64,000 bases of DNA from Toxoplasma gondii ME49. Lineage: Eukaryota > Apicomplexa > Conoidasida > Eucoccidiorida > Sarcocystidae. The stretch covers positions 6,136,885 to 6,200,884 of the forward strand of contig NC_031479.1 of the NCBI RefSeq assembly GCF_000006565.2. The letters run 5' to 3'. Below are positions 25,401-37,695 of the stretch, in pieces. How positions within the stretch are numbered: position 1 is the first letter of the stretch; each line of letters starts with the position of its first letter. The notes beneath the pieces were generated by a model that saw nothing but the letters and a program-made list of their open reading frames with translations, did not search any database and was not told the DNA's origin. The translations under genes and the position numbers were made by a program.

Positions 25401-28159
25401 GCTGGCACAGACCCTCGAGAAACGAAAGGAAGTGCATGGTGTCTCACCGCAAACGGAACAGACGTCGACGCCGAAGAGACCACTTGGGGCTTCCCAGAAA
25501 GTCCCAATGCGTAGCCAGTGGAGGAGGCATTGAGAGGCGTTTTCTCGCCTGCCTTTTGTTCCGCAGAGAGCGCTGGGAGACGGCCAAGTCGTGGAGAGAC
25601 ACCTCCCTCCTCAGAGGAGGAACAGGCGCCTCGACTGTCTTCCCCTTGTGCTTCTTGAAGGTGCGTCCTTCTCTCTTCGGCTTTCCGCGCAGCGACTTCT
25701 CCCCTCTGAGCTCCCTCCCGGCATTGTCCAGTCTCTTCCTCGCTCTCCTTCTCGCCCTCGGCCTCTTCGCCTCCGCGGGTCTCCTCCCCGGCCCCCACAC
25801 CTTCTGCGTCTTCTGCATCGGTCTCCGCGTCGTCGGCGCGGATCGGAATCTCAGACACAGGCTCGGCCTTCTCGTTCCGACGCCCGCTCTCTTCGCCGGA
25901 AAGGCTGCATTCCTCAGTCTCTCGTTCCTCGAATGAAGAGTCTGGCGAAAAAAAGGCACACGGTCGAGCGTCTGTGTTCCCGCGAATCCAAGCCGCCGCT
26001 GCATGCGCGTTGCGAGACGCGCTTCTCGTCCCCGGCGGAGACTCACTCGCAGTTAGGTCTGGCGTGTCTGCTCGCCTTGGATGTCTGAGTGGAAATCCAG
26101 GCCCCAGAGACACCGCCTCCAGCTGCGCAGAAGACACAGAAACAGCGGAAGAGAGAACAGAGACAGAAGAAGAAGGCGCAGAGGAAGCAGGGGAAGACGC
26201 AGAGAAAGAAGACACCGAGGCAGAGCCCGAACGGCGTGAGACGGCAGAAGCAGATGATGAGGCAGCACAAGGTGGAGACACCTCGGGGCTATGAGGAGTG
26301 TTGTTGGGGAGAGGCGACTCTTTCTCCGACCTGCCTAGAAGGGGAGAGTCGGACAGAGAAAACGCAGGTGATTCACCAGCGAAAACTGCCTGCGGGACTG
26401 ACGAAAAGACAGCCGAGGAGGGAGCCGCAGAGGAGGAGTAAAGAGGAGAGAAAGACGACTGAGGAGCTGTACAACTCGACTGTACGCCGAGAGACAGAGG
26501 ACGAGCATGAGCTGCTTCGTGAGAAACGATACATGGAGAGTGATCAGAGAGAGGCTGGGGGTCAAAGTGAGAGGGGCGCGTGACCAGCATCTCCGACTGC
26601 GGGCGCTCTGGCGCTGCGGAAGAGACAGAAGAAGACGTCGGATTCGCCGATGTAAAAGACAGAGAGGGTGGACAGGAAGATGAACATGTAATAGCGCATG
26701 CAGAGAGAGACTGTCCAGGCGGACCCGAGGACCGCGGCAAGTCTTCGACACTCGAAGAGACTCGTGTAGGCGCTCCTGGCTGTGGACAGACAGAGGCAAC
26801 TGAGGCTGCAGGCGCCAAGGCAGACGAGGAAGCCAGGGCCGGGGACCTTTCGGCAGAAGGCTCTGGGCGACACGTAGCCCCTTCAAAAGCCTGCGGCGCA
26901 GTTCGCCTCTTGCCTTCCACCGTTATCTCCATCTTCAGCGGAGACTCTTCGACAATTGTCCGTGGTAACTCGTCTGTTTCCTGTCCGCCAGCACCACCCT
27001 GGTTTGTCCCAAACCGATGCTTGTCTCTCAGCTGCGCTCTGTCGTCCTCGCCTCCTGCCCGTGTGTCTCCGCCTATCGCAAACATCGAGGGGAGATGAAG
27101 ACCCTCCGGCGCAAGTGATTCGTTTTTCTTCTCGCCTGGTGCCGTGTCTCCTCTCTCTCTCCCTTCGTGAGCCGCCGCTGTCGCCCCCCCTTCGCGACTC
27201 CTTTGAGTAGCCCCAGAAGCAGCAGGCGACTCTGGCTCCTTCTCTAACTTTCCGTCCTTCCACATCGCTCTCTGGAGCTCACCGACGCCTCGATCTCCTC
27301 TCTCTTCTGCCTCAGCCTGCGGAAGCGAGCTTGAAGGTGAGGAGACTCTTGGCCCTTTGCTCTGGAAGAGGCCCGAGAGGCCCGCGGGCATCGCCATCTC
27401 TCCCTCGATGGAGAGACCCCCGGCGAAATCGGAGCCGACAGAGGCAGGCGAGACAGCAGAGGGAGAAGATAGAGAAGCGACACTCGAAGTCCAGTGTACG
27501 GGGGTGCTTGTACTGGAAGTTGGAATTCTTGTGAGCGCAGCGCTCGGAGAATCTCGATGATCCTTCTGTCCGGGTGTGTCTGTGGCGCTCTCCATTTCAT
27601 TCTGTGTGTTTCGCGTCCTCGTTGCAGTTTCTCTACTCGTTTCTACAGCGTACCCAAGCCCCCCATAGGTCTGCCCCTCACTGAGAGAAGCAACTCCAGG
27701 CAAGGTCTCTCCGGCCTTGTTCGCTTCCTCGCTGTGTTCGTGACCAATGGCGCCGACATCAACACCTCCTGCCTCCTTCGCCTCGACAGCCGACAGCCTC
27801 TCGTCCTCGACTTCGCCTCCTGCGCGTATCTCACCCCCTTGCCCTGTCTCTCCTCGCCCAGGTTCTCGCTCTGCGCCTGGGTGCCCTAACTCTTCCTTGT
27901 CTCCCTTCTGGGCCTCGCCCCACCTGCCTGTCTCTGTCCCTCCGGGCGCTCCCTCAAGCGGCGCACATCGCCGCGGGCTCGATGCGAGCGACTGAGAGGG
28001 GACAGGAGGCACAGCAGAGAGACTCGAAGCTGGAGACAGGGCAGGAGAGGGGGTGAAAGGTAGATTGACAGACGGAACGTCCTGGGTCGAAGACGGAACG
28101 GACGACGCAGACATGTTTGTGAAACAGATCTCCGCGGCACAGTGCATGCACGACGGCAC
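16477..28159 (-). CDS. Giant TBC1D23-type TBC/rhodanese/PH-like domain protein
   Basis: Exons (minus order): 28159-24649, 24402-20802, 20487-17445, 16920-16851, 16535-16477; phases agree, about 3,427 aa (human TBC1D23 is about 700). Residues 1-1090 are disordered. The TBC domain spans about 1085-1340 and crosses the exon 1/2 join at LNELLAPFLYLKG. It has the Rab-GAP arginine finger motif (I1124..D1127..R1130) and glutamine finger (Y1162-K-Q1164). A rhodanese-like domain starts at LLLDLRPAWCFEAGRLPPA (about 1470) and resumes near 2303-2390, ending WVSIVKGGY; about 790 low-complexity residues separate the halves. The C-terminal PH-like domain has RILVTPRRLLLV and ILKITSKK, matching LLVT and KITSKK in human TBC1D23. 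In animals TBC1D23 is a trans-Golgi adaptor capturing endosome-derived vesicles via golgins and the WASH complex. The start could be the second Met (28114). The last two exons are small and least certain. Confidence 0.85.
17230..17288. repeat. TA microsatellite
   Basis: Interrupted (TA)n/(ATAC)n tract in the intron between exons 3 and 4 of the TBC gene. Confidence 0.85.
28143..28150. promoter_or_regulatory. TGCATGCA motif at the TBC gene start
   Basis: Palindromic TGCATGCA between the first (28159) and second (28114) candidate start codons. If it acts as a promoter element, the second Met would be the true start. The motif is frequent in such genomes, so this is weak evidence. Confidence 0.25.
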
Positions 28160-31100
28160 TCACGCCAAAGCGCGTCCAGGGATTTTTGAATCCCAAGCAA
28201 ATTGAAGAGAGCGCTACGAAAGCAAAGGGGGGAGGGGGGGAAAAGAAAGTAGAGGGGGCGTGAGGAATACAAGGCTATGTAAATGTAAAGAGGACACAGG
28301 CACACCACTGTCTCTCTCCAGGAGAGCCCTCTCGCCAGCCTTCGTCGCCAGAGAAACTTTAAAAGCAAGCAGCCCCGGTACGAGGGACGGGGAAGCGAAG
28401 AGGAGCGCAGCAGAGAGGCTGCGCTCGCCGGCGCGATACTTGCACTTATCAAAGATGAGTGCCTCGATGCGGACACCAAGTGGTGAAACGCCAACAGCCA
28501 CGAAGAGAGAACTCGGAAGACAACCCCGTTCGGAGGTGGGCGCTTGCTGATACACCCGACCTCGATTCTGAGGCGGTCGCGAGCAGAGACATCGGAAGCT
28601 GGCGTCTCGCTGGACGATGTTCTAAAAACGAACACTTGAAATGGGAGAAAATGCGAGAAAACGCATCTGCCCCTGGCCAAAACCGTGCACCCAGGGCGGA
28701 GACAGCTGCGCGAGAAGCCGACTCAACAGGCTCCGCGGAAACCCGGTTCGCGAGTGAAGGAACACGCAGCGAGATGTCAGAAAGGGCATCGCCTCACACC
28801 GTGCTCTCCCTCCAGAAGACTTGAAAACTGACTCGAGCTCAAGAGCTTGAGTTTCAGACGGAAACTCGAAGAGGGAAGTCCTGCGGATGTCCAGCGATGG
28901 GTGGGCTGTACAAACAGCACGCGGCCCAGGGATGAAGGGCTTCACAGAGTCTCAGACGCCGCAAGCTGCGCGTGTCCTGGTTGTAACCGACACACTGTCG
29001 CAGATTCACATAGTGAGAATCTTCAAGCTAGCTTCCGCAGAAGACCGGAGATTTGGTTTCCACGAATCTGAATTTGGCCTTGGGGAAAAAAGCAGACTGG
29101 GAGTTCGCGTGCAGCAGCGACCTTTCCGTCTCCGAAACGGCGAGGTGAGTGTCAAGGCTGTCGAGGCGACGCGCGGCGCGAATCTAGCGCGAGCAAAGAG
29201 GAAATACAAACAGAAGAAACGCAGAAAACGACTTGGACCGGCAGGCGACAGGGCCGGAGCTGTCGCCGCCATTTCTGCAAAGACGCTCAAGGGCGAAGGT
29301 GAGAGGCGGGTTGCTCCCGCCTGGGTGCATGGAAATCTGCCAAGTGGGTCGAAGCTGCAGTTGTTTTCAAGCCAGAAAACCTCTCCATATTGATCAGGAG
29401 CCCGAAACAGATTCAAAATACAGAATTTTCTGAAATACCGGGGGAAACAAAACAGAGACGACTGGCCACTCCAATGAGATCACGGCCGCAGCACACTTCG
29501 GACTGGAAACTAATTCTCACGTGGGAAAGGTAGGGTGGCAAAGGACCGACGGCGAAAGGCTGTCTGGAAACGGAAGAGAAGCGCCGGGGCGTGAGAAGGA
29601 TGAAGGCGAGCAACTTCAGCAGTCGCTGTTTCCGGAGACACTCGTCCTGGTGGATAAGCGGGACGAGACCGCCGAGAGCCATGTGCTAATTAAAAGCGAG
29701 GAAAGAGCCGCCGCAAAACGAGAACGGGTAGACACAGTGAACCCGAAAAGAACAGAAGGGCGACGGCAGATCCTCGTGTCGCTGCGCCGCGCGAACATAA
29801 CGGACGGTCGTGAAACGTCACGAGGCAACTGACGAAAATGAGCCAGAAAGATTATCCAGAAGAAAGCACACGACTACCGATCCGCAGACGGAACCCTGCG
29901 GGTTGCTTTTAGCGAAGAAACTCGTGCGTCGAGGCTTTTTGAAGTGGTAAGCGCAGAAGGGACATGCGACACGAGACGCTAGAAGGGAAGACAAGCCAGG
30001 TAGACGGAGGTGAGTACAACGGATACACCATCATGCACAAAATCATAGAACCAAGTTTGTACAAAGATATTTGAGCACCAGTTTTGATCGCAAAAAAGAG
30101 AACGCCGAGAACAGCGATCTGCCCGCGAAGTTCGTGTTCGAGAGAACTCCCGCGGAAGAACCACCACCCCCCTTCTCTGTGTCGATTTTGCTACTCGTGC
30201 GCCGCTGTTTCTTCAATTCCCTCGGGTGTCAGGACACCCGAACGATATCAACGGCGTCTCGGATTTTCGAGGGCGGCAAAGAAGCGCAGCGGAGAGCTTG
30301 CTTCATGAATGTGTCATCCGTTTTTGTCCACCAAAGTTCGGACCAGTGGGACAGGAAGATCGGCTACACATCTTTTCAAGCGACGGAACGGAGCCGCGGG
30401 CACGTAAACAGTACACGCGGTTCTGTAGAAAACACGCGAGAGCACGCGCGGGTGGCCGATGCTGGTCGCACAGGCTAGTGCCTCAGAGCCATCGAACGCG
30501 ATGGTCGGTACGAGAAAAAATTCCATTTTCTTTTCGTCTTACAGGACGTTATGTCAATGGAAACTTACGCGAGTATGGAACGGAGGATTGGGAACCAGAG
30601 TCTTGGCCCCTATCTAGGTAGGCAAGTTCCGCCCTGCAAGACACCAAACAAGACCAGATGCACTGAAACTCAGAATTCAGCTAGAAGCAGAACGACCCCG
30701 CCTCCAGAAACACCGTTATAAGGTGTACAAACTGTGAGAAGAGGGGTTTTGCTAGAGTAGAGAAACAACGGATTCGACACACGTACTCCTTGGCAAACAC
30801 AAGGAACACTGCCGGCTAATACACGAACTACGACATTCGGTTCGGCAATTTCTGCATGTTGAGGCAGCGCTCTACCAGGAAAACTAGGGTTCAACCAAAT
30901 GTCGACCGCGTATTCTCCGACTTCTGCTGTGCTGCAGTAGTACAAGATGCGAATGGTAGCATTAGTCACTTACACGCTCGTCTCGGGCCCACAGTTTTGT
31001 CTAGTTCTCTCACGCAAGTGAGGAACCAGCATTGGAAACCCAGCTGCGGTGTGACTCTCACGCGGTGTGCCGGATTTGAGGACGATTCAATACTTGTGGT

Positions 31101-31731
31101 TGCGGCTTTGTGTTTTCAAGTCCTGTTTCTATCTGATTCCCACAGTATCTTATAACATAAACTGCGAATTTGTTTTCGCGACATCGAATGGAGGAAGGCT
31201 GCGCACAACACGCAGAACCCGAGACAACAACCCGTGTCTCCAACGTAGCACGCCCGAGTTGGGTTTCATGGTTCCCCTGTTTTGCATCCCTCGTTTCTGC
31301 AAGCCGAGCCAGCAAAATCTGTCAATTACTTTCCTTTCACTCACTCATGCAGGACTCCAGCAATTTATCTTGAAACAATAACCCTCACTGTCGCCGCGTC
31401 CGGTGACGCATCGGGATCAGCTGTTGAGGGGAAAACATAGTCTTACTAATTCTCCGTTGATGGTGTTTTAGGCTTTCTCGGGTGGACTGACAGTGCGTTA
31501 CCGTCTATTGGTTGGTGGCACCAGGTGACTGGGGACACAGGTACAAAGGTCATCTGCAGCCTGAGGGCTGAATTTTTCCTCTCCGGTAGCTTTCGAAACA
31601 AGTTAACCGACCACACTTATCAACCCGCAACATCAAAGGCTTTCAAAAGAACGGGCGACACCGAGCTTCCGGCGGCCCGTGGCTTCTCTGTTTCCTACTT
31701 GGTGGAAGCGTGTCCCCACTGCCGGTAGCGA
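28160..31731. other. Divergent intergenic region between the TBC and DEK_C genes
   Basis: A 3.6-kb spacer between two start codons facing away from each other, so it should contain both promoters and 5' UTRs. Two plus-strand frames (28887-29393, rich in Lys/Arg; 29521-29832, charged) are open for over 100 codons, but they have no recognised motif and no clear splice partners. I leave them unassigned. Confidence 0.5.
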
Positions 31732-32940
31732 TGGAGACTCTGGACGAAGAAAAAGCCGAGGCGCTCCTCAGGTACCAGTCAGGGCTAAGCCAGGTTAATG
31801 AACATGCAGCAAGTTCGGGCATTCTAAAGCAGAACAGCATATTTTTGGCGAAAGTTCCCAACTGTGGCGTTCTTTGATGCCCGTTTCCTTACAGGGAAAT
31901 CGTCACCCTGGAGACCTACGGCTCGCTCAGTCGAAAGGTTGCACGGTATGAGCTGGAGAAGAGGATGGGTTTGAAGGAGGATGATTTAAAACCTTTCAAG
32001 GATCAGATCAGCGTTATCCTGGAAAAAATTGTCGACGATATCACTGCAGACCAAGAAAACGACGAAAGTGGCAAATCGGTATGTCCAGATGCGTGATTTT
32101 GCCCATCGGGTGCAGAAACACGAGCGGCATCCAATCTAGCAGAGAATTGGTATATGTTGGCGTTACGCTTGTTTCCAGGATGAATCGGATGCCGACAAAG
32201 CGGAGAGCAGGGAACCTGATAGCAAGAAGCAAAAGACAGGAAATAACGTAAACGCCCCCAAGAACCTGAAGAAGTTACAGGGTGAGTGTGGTTTTTAAAA
32301 TTATGGTCCTCTTTGCACCGTAAGAGGTTGCTTCCAAAATGCATGTGATGTTAGCGTATCGACCAAGGATGGTCCGCGAGTTCGTTTGCAGCTCAAACTT
32401 CCACTGAGTGCCGTAGCGTTGCTCGCATCGACTGCAAGGATGCTTAACTGTTTTGTGCGCACCTCGGCGTCTTGATATGTTCCTGTGTGTGCAGCGTCAC
32501 TGATGTCAAAAAATGAGTTTCTCGACAAAGCGCCAGTTCTGGCTTCTCGTATCGGTGACGAACTAGTGTTCGATATGAAACCGCGGACATTCAGCAGCGG
32601 TTCTTGCGGCTGGTAAGCGAGTTTCCATCGTGGCCTCTAAACCGCACTGCTCGTTGCAAGGCAGCAACAGTTGTATAGGTGCTTCTCTGGATGGCCTGTT
32701 TTTCAGGTTCTATGGATCCAAGGTGGCGATCAAAGTTGGCAAGCAAGAAGTCTGGTGCCAGCTCGGGGTCAACTGCACAGGTAACCTACGGTCGTGTGAG
32801 TTGAGAGTGGCCGTACTCCATGCAACGTTGTGGGCATCTCACGTCTTCATCTGAAAAGATGATCTGATGTGGCGTGTGCTGTGTTTTTCGCAGTTCTTGG
32901 GAGCAAGGAGTGGGACGAGAGTCGAAAAAGGAAGAAATGA
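31732..32940 (+). CDS. DEK_C-domain protein with unfamiliar C-terminal module
   Basis: Exons: 31732-31772, 31895-32078, 32179-32281, 32495-32612, 32707-32780, 32894-32940; all phases agree and give 188 aa. Residues 8-65 fit the DEK C-terminal domain, a small helical DNA-binding fold: EEKAEALLREIVTLETYGSL, then VARYELEKRMG and a helix ending ILEKIVDDI. A Lys/Asp/Glu-rich linker with SKKQKTG follows, possibly a nuclear localisation signal. The C-terminal part (about 110-188) contains FSSGSCGWFYGSKVAIKVG, CQLGVNCTVLGSKEW and a basic end (SRKRKK). I do not recognise this second module; it looks like a compact beta-rich domain. By the DEK_C domain it probably acts in the nucleus on chromatin or transcription, as plant DEK_C-plus-PC4 coactivators do, but PC4 homology was not seen. 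Convergent with DMC1. Confidence 0.8.
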
Positions 32941-33824
32941 GCGGAGTAACTTCTTCATTTACTCATAGCCTCTTCTGGTTTCTATTTTGTCCGTCTGTTT
33001 TGGTGTATCATGAGAGCAGAAAGGATTTTAGTAAACAGTTAAGGGGAAGGGCAGTAAATACAGTGATCGTGCATTCATTCGATAATCATCTGGCTATGTC
33101 CGCGGTTCGTCAGTTGTTTTGATTTCGGCCGTCACCGAGGGATTGGATAGCTTTATGCCCTGCCATCGGTTTTAGGTTGTGTGTCCATTCTATCGACTGG
33201 AAGGTCAAGTGCATTTTCTGAAGACTTTACTAGGCAATGTGCACGCGTGTAGGCTCAAATGCACACCCGATACCGTGTTACGAGAGGGGAGCCCGTTGTT
33301 CTCATCAAGTCATAAGCTAGCGGAAAGCCTGCCAATGCAGCCAGCGGCACCTTCATGTTGTGCAACGAGGTGTGCATCTCAGGTTGGCCGACCCAGCTTT
33401 GCATCCATTGTCACAGGGTGGGTATGAAACCAGACGCGGAGTCTCTCAGATGTGGGAACTGATGCATACTCAAAATGTGCAGCTTTCCTTCTTCAACTTA
33501 TGCATGCAAGTACTCATGTGCCGCAGCGTTGGCAATCAGAAGGCGGATAGGAAATCTAGAATTCCTGTCTTTCAGGGTCTTGGTATAGCTTCATAAGAAA
33601 ACATGCCGTTCAAAGCTTGGACATCTCTTTCTTAAGAACCAAACAACAAAACAACGCTTTCGGTATCATCGACCTCCAGGGGACACATCTGCAGTGTATT
33701 GTAAAATTGGGAGAGCCAGTGAGAGAGCCAAATTTCACTCAATGACATCAATTATTCCTCTGGAGGACCTGCATTGTCGTTATCTGATATCGGCTTTCCT
33801 AGCAGAAGTAGCAAACATTGGATC
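32941..33824. other. Intergenic DNA between convergent DEK_C and DMC1 genes
   Basis: Both flanking genes end here, so this should be their 3' UTRs. No coding frame or repeat is supported. Confidence 0.6.
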
Positions 33825-35297
33825 TTACAACTGAATGATACACTCAGATTCCGGCAAATTAGGTGCATCGTACACTTTTACAATGCGTTGATCACCTTTG
33901 CCCTTGCGCATGGAAAGGCGTGTCGTTGACGCATGGCCGAGAACGTGACCGCCCACTGAGCACAGAGAATTTCAACCGCTGCACAATGCTTTCGAACATG
34001 ATACTCACCCGGTTTTGTGGGGTTCGCAGTGAAAGTTAATCCTCCTCCTGGATCGGACCTGAGGTACTAGACGTCACACCCCCATACTTTCATGCGCTAT
34101 CAGTCGAACACTTACATGACTTGATTCGTTAGCATTACTGCCAGGTTATACTGCTCAGCCAACTTCATCATGATGCTAAGCATCCTGTTGAGCTTCTGTT
34201 GTCTGTCTGCTAGTTCTCCCCTTCCAGAGAAATCCACTCGGAAAAGGGCAATGATCGAGTCCACGATGAGAACAGCTGGCAGAAAAGGTTTCGAGAGAGG
34301 CGCAACCACACCAGGGCGCGAAACACTTACAAAATCGTTCCTCGCACATCTGAGCAGCCTTTCAGTTAGGAACTAATCACAAAGGCATGTTCATACAAGT
34401 GATTCTAACCTTTGCGGCAGCGAGGGTAAGGAGCTGATGCATGTGCTCAGTGGTGAAAGCCCGTGCGTACATGATATTGTCAAGCACCCCATCTCCATCC
34501 AATCCAAAACGCTCGGCAATCCCCTGGATTTTCTCTGGTCGGAACGTTCCTTCCGTATCTATGTAACAGACCTGAATTATGGTTGAAGCGCCTATTGTCA
34601 CAGCCTAATATCGGAATTGAATCATACCTTGCCACATCCTCCCTTCATGTCACGAGGTAGTTGCGCGGTGACACAGACCGTATGGCATAGTTGCGTTTTG
34701 CCACATCGGTTTTCCCCAAATAATTCAGTGATTGACATAGTCTCGAAACCACCTCCAAGAAGCTGATCGAGCTGGTCAGACCCTGTTAGATGACGTGTGA
34801 ACCCGTCTGCGAAGCAGGGGCGTTACCACTCCTCACCAGTGGTTATCTTGATGACTCGCCCTCGTTTTTGGACCAACTCAACACCCGTGATGAAAGCATT
34901 GCACATGCCCAATTTAGCAGCTGCTTCAACGATCTTCTCGACTTTGGCTTCTGAAATTCCCTTTACAAGGCATAGTTCCTTCTTCTGCAGCGAAAGCAGC
35001 GTCATTCACATTGAGTCATATATGATCAGCGCTTGTCGAAGGCTCTCACAGTCGTCTGAACAATAGACAGAACGGTGCAGTAGCCGGCTTGCTTCAGTTT
35101 GTTGATGTCAGCAGCGTTAATGCCTGCTGCTTGAAGCTTATCCTGAAAGACAGAACCGTTACATTTGCCTTAAGCTTCACTCCAAGTACACCTACGATGC
35201 TTTGGAACGTATCGTTCGCATCGTCCGCAGAAACATCGAGATGAGGGGTGGATGAAATATGTTTTCGTGCCGATTTGCTCTCAGTCAGTGCCGCCAT
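33825..35297 (-). CDS. DMC1: Meiotic recombinase DMC1 (RecA/Rad51 family)
   Basis: ATP-dependent strand-exchange protein that forms nucleoprotein filaments on single-stranded DNA in meiosis. Exons (minus order): 35297-35196, 35142-35050, 34984-34837, 34782-34628, 34571-34410, 34349-34331, 34275-34116, 34058-34009, 33955-33825; 339 aa, the usual DMC1 length (340). An N-terminal helix-hairpin-helix-type domain covers about 35-105 ([24 protein letters not shown]). Walker A is GENRCGKT at 137-144 and Walker B is LIVD at about 229-232. [38 protein letters not shown](M)SDPGGG (loop L2) and [14 protein letters not shown] follow. DMC1 is preferred over RAD51 because of [12 protein letters not shown] and the [10 protein letters not shown] context. 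Exon 6 is a 19-nt micro-exon. The Walker A core differs from the usual GEFRTGKT. The C-terminus stops soon after the last strand, slightly shorter than human. Confidence 0.95.
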
Positions 35298-37695
35298 TAT
35301 ATTTGGTAAGTAGTGAAGAACCGAATTTCTTTCCCAGTAGATTATCTCTTCAACATATAGGCGTTTCGTCTGTCAGGTAACTCAGCTTAATTACTCTCCG
35401 GCGCCGGGCATTCACTTCATTTTATCAGATTGTTTGCGGACTGTACGTACTCCTAATACGACAGAAACGCATGCGCTAATTTTTTCAGCGGTCTCCAACC
35501 GTGTCACACGCGGAGACGTTCAAGTGAAAGGTATCTTCCATCGATACCGAACAGCTTGCTACGAGTTGTCCTCTGTTTCAGCCTACACGCATTAGGCAAC
35601 CGGAAGCGCCGTACCGGATGGCCAGTGGAGTACGGCATGGGAGCCGATGTAATTCGTTCCGAGTCCTCTATCGTAACTCGTTCTGCTCTTTCAAATATTG
35701 GCGTGTCACTGTCATGTCAACAGTGACTATTTCATCACTTACGGCAGCATCCGTTGTCGGCAAACCACTTGAAATCTGTGCTGAAGGACTGCGCCGTGGC
35801 GACAACAACAATTGCAGGCACACTTCCGGCGACAGAAAGAGAGGGTCTAGTTGTCCTCTGCCCATTACTCTGGTTCCCAGTGCATTGCTAGAGCTCATTA
35901 AAAGACAACTGTTGTTGTGTTGACGACACCGTCGGAAATGAGGTATTCCATGCACAGAAAGAGTTACTTTTATATAGTGTGTTTGGCAAACAGTTGCCCC
36001 CCGCAAGGGCGTTAGTTTCCATCATTGGATTAGGGAGGTGGGGAGTGTCTCACATGTTTGCTTATAAAGCGGGTAACCACAAACTTAATATTGGTCATCG
36101 ATATGTCAGGCGACCTACTGCTTTTGTGTCTGTGTCCACAAGTGTGTTTGACCACTTCCTCCCCCCGTAGGAGTGCGTGTTCCGAGTAGAATACGCGTCT
36201 AACATTGGCTTTGATACCCTGCAAATCGTCTTCTCGAGGTTTTCATATAATACGTCCAACCGAAAATAAGGCACTGACAAACACAAATGAATGACTGAAA
36301 ATATTGCTGCTCTTCCCATCGTCTACTTCAACCGCCCCAAGCTCACACCAGATTCGCCTTGAACCCTGTATCACAAGCACTGCAATACAAAGTACACGTG
36401 TCATAGAAAAACGTACAAAGGCTTTACTTTACCTGGTTGTTTAGCTATTGATAGCGTCCGATCCCAATGCCAGTTCCCTGCTTGCGGCGAACACACACGC
36501 GTGATGACAACCGAGACAAACTGAAGAATGCAGGGAAGAGGCTTCCTGGTGTTGTCTCACGGTTGTCGCACCATCTGGAAACCCCATGGTTGCTCATTTC
36601 GCGAAGGGTGGTTCATGTCTACTAACAACGAGACTCCTTGTGATCGACGCGCCAAAATAGCAGGCGACCTGGAAATTGATACGGTGTTTTTGCCCATCGT
36701 CATTACCATTCTAAGAATTCTATCAAACAGAAAGTTGGGTGGCTCGCCTGAAGACGTTACGCCTGCAGAGAACGAACATTGACTATCCACCTCTAGAGAT
36801 TACCGCACGCGTTGCCAGCAGCTCAAGCGGAGCCTGACACTGGGAGATACGCTGCCTCCGTGTCTACATACGACGAAAAGATGCGTCATACCTCTGCCTA
36901 TAGTGATCAGATTCACTTGACGGTGGCCAAAGAGGTACGTGTACCACGTGTGAGCTTCCGCTCCCTCCGGACAACACTTGACGTACCTCTAAGGCTGTTT
37001 TCGACGAGTACAACATGACTAATGCTTTATCCAGAGCCCATAGTTGGAACGGCTACCTGCGCCACGATGTAGTCCTCGAACGAATTAGCGGATAGGGATA
37101 CAAGAAAGGTCAGAGGGTTTGTGGCCGAACTACTAATGCACAACGGGCGTATACATTAGAGCTTGTGACGAGTTTCAAAATTCGTAGGTCTTGGGAAACC
37201 ACCACAGAACGGCTTCCTGCTGTTTGCAGCACGCCTTTATGGTGAAATCTGGTGTCAGGATGCTGCGACTCAACCAGCCAGTCAGCACGCCCAGATGCCT
37301 ATCATTCTTCACAAGAATGCGGGCCCGCTGTCGTCGAAAAACATCAGCCATATGACCCTCAAGCTACGATCAGTTAGATTCACTTCAATGATGATCCGAT
37401 GTGATCGCGTGTCTGCTGACGGACCGTGTGCCCAGGGCGGTAGTGCTGAGAGCTGGCAACGTGTCTCTCGCCACATTGAGTCTTGTCTTGTTCCTGCAGG
37501 AACGGACACGGGCTGACCTACGTATTTGCAAAAAAGCTGGATTCGTTTCATCTTTTCTGACAAGTGATTCTTTTTTAACACAGGAGGACATTAAAATCGA
37601 CAACATGAGAATAGGGGCATCTGCCTTTTCAGCACTTCTATGTTGAGTGGTGGTGTAATACGAAATCTTCTGTTATGGTGTTTCGCCTACGCTAG
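35298..37695. other. Largely gene-free region upstream of DMC1
   Basis: Contains the presumed DMC1 promoter near its left end. A plus-strand fragment at about 36812-36940 (TYDEKMRHTSAYSDQIHLTV... then GAG|GTACGT) looks coding in composition and ends in a plausible splice donor. I could not connect it to a start or a downstream exon with confidence, and no other feature is supported. Confidence 0.4.

Noticed and set aside
33825..35297. RAD51 as the identity of the recombinase
   Set aside because: Length (339 aa), [12 protein letters not shown] and [13 protein letters not shown] fit DMC1; RAD51 normally has GSITE-type and differs around these positions. A tree would settle it.
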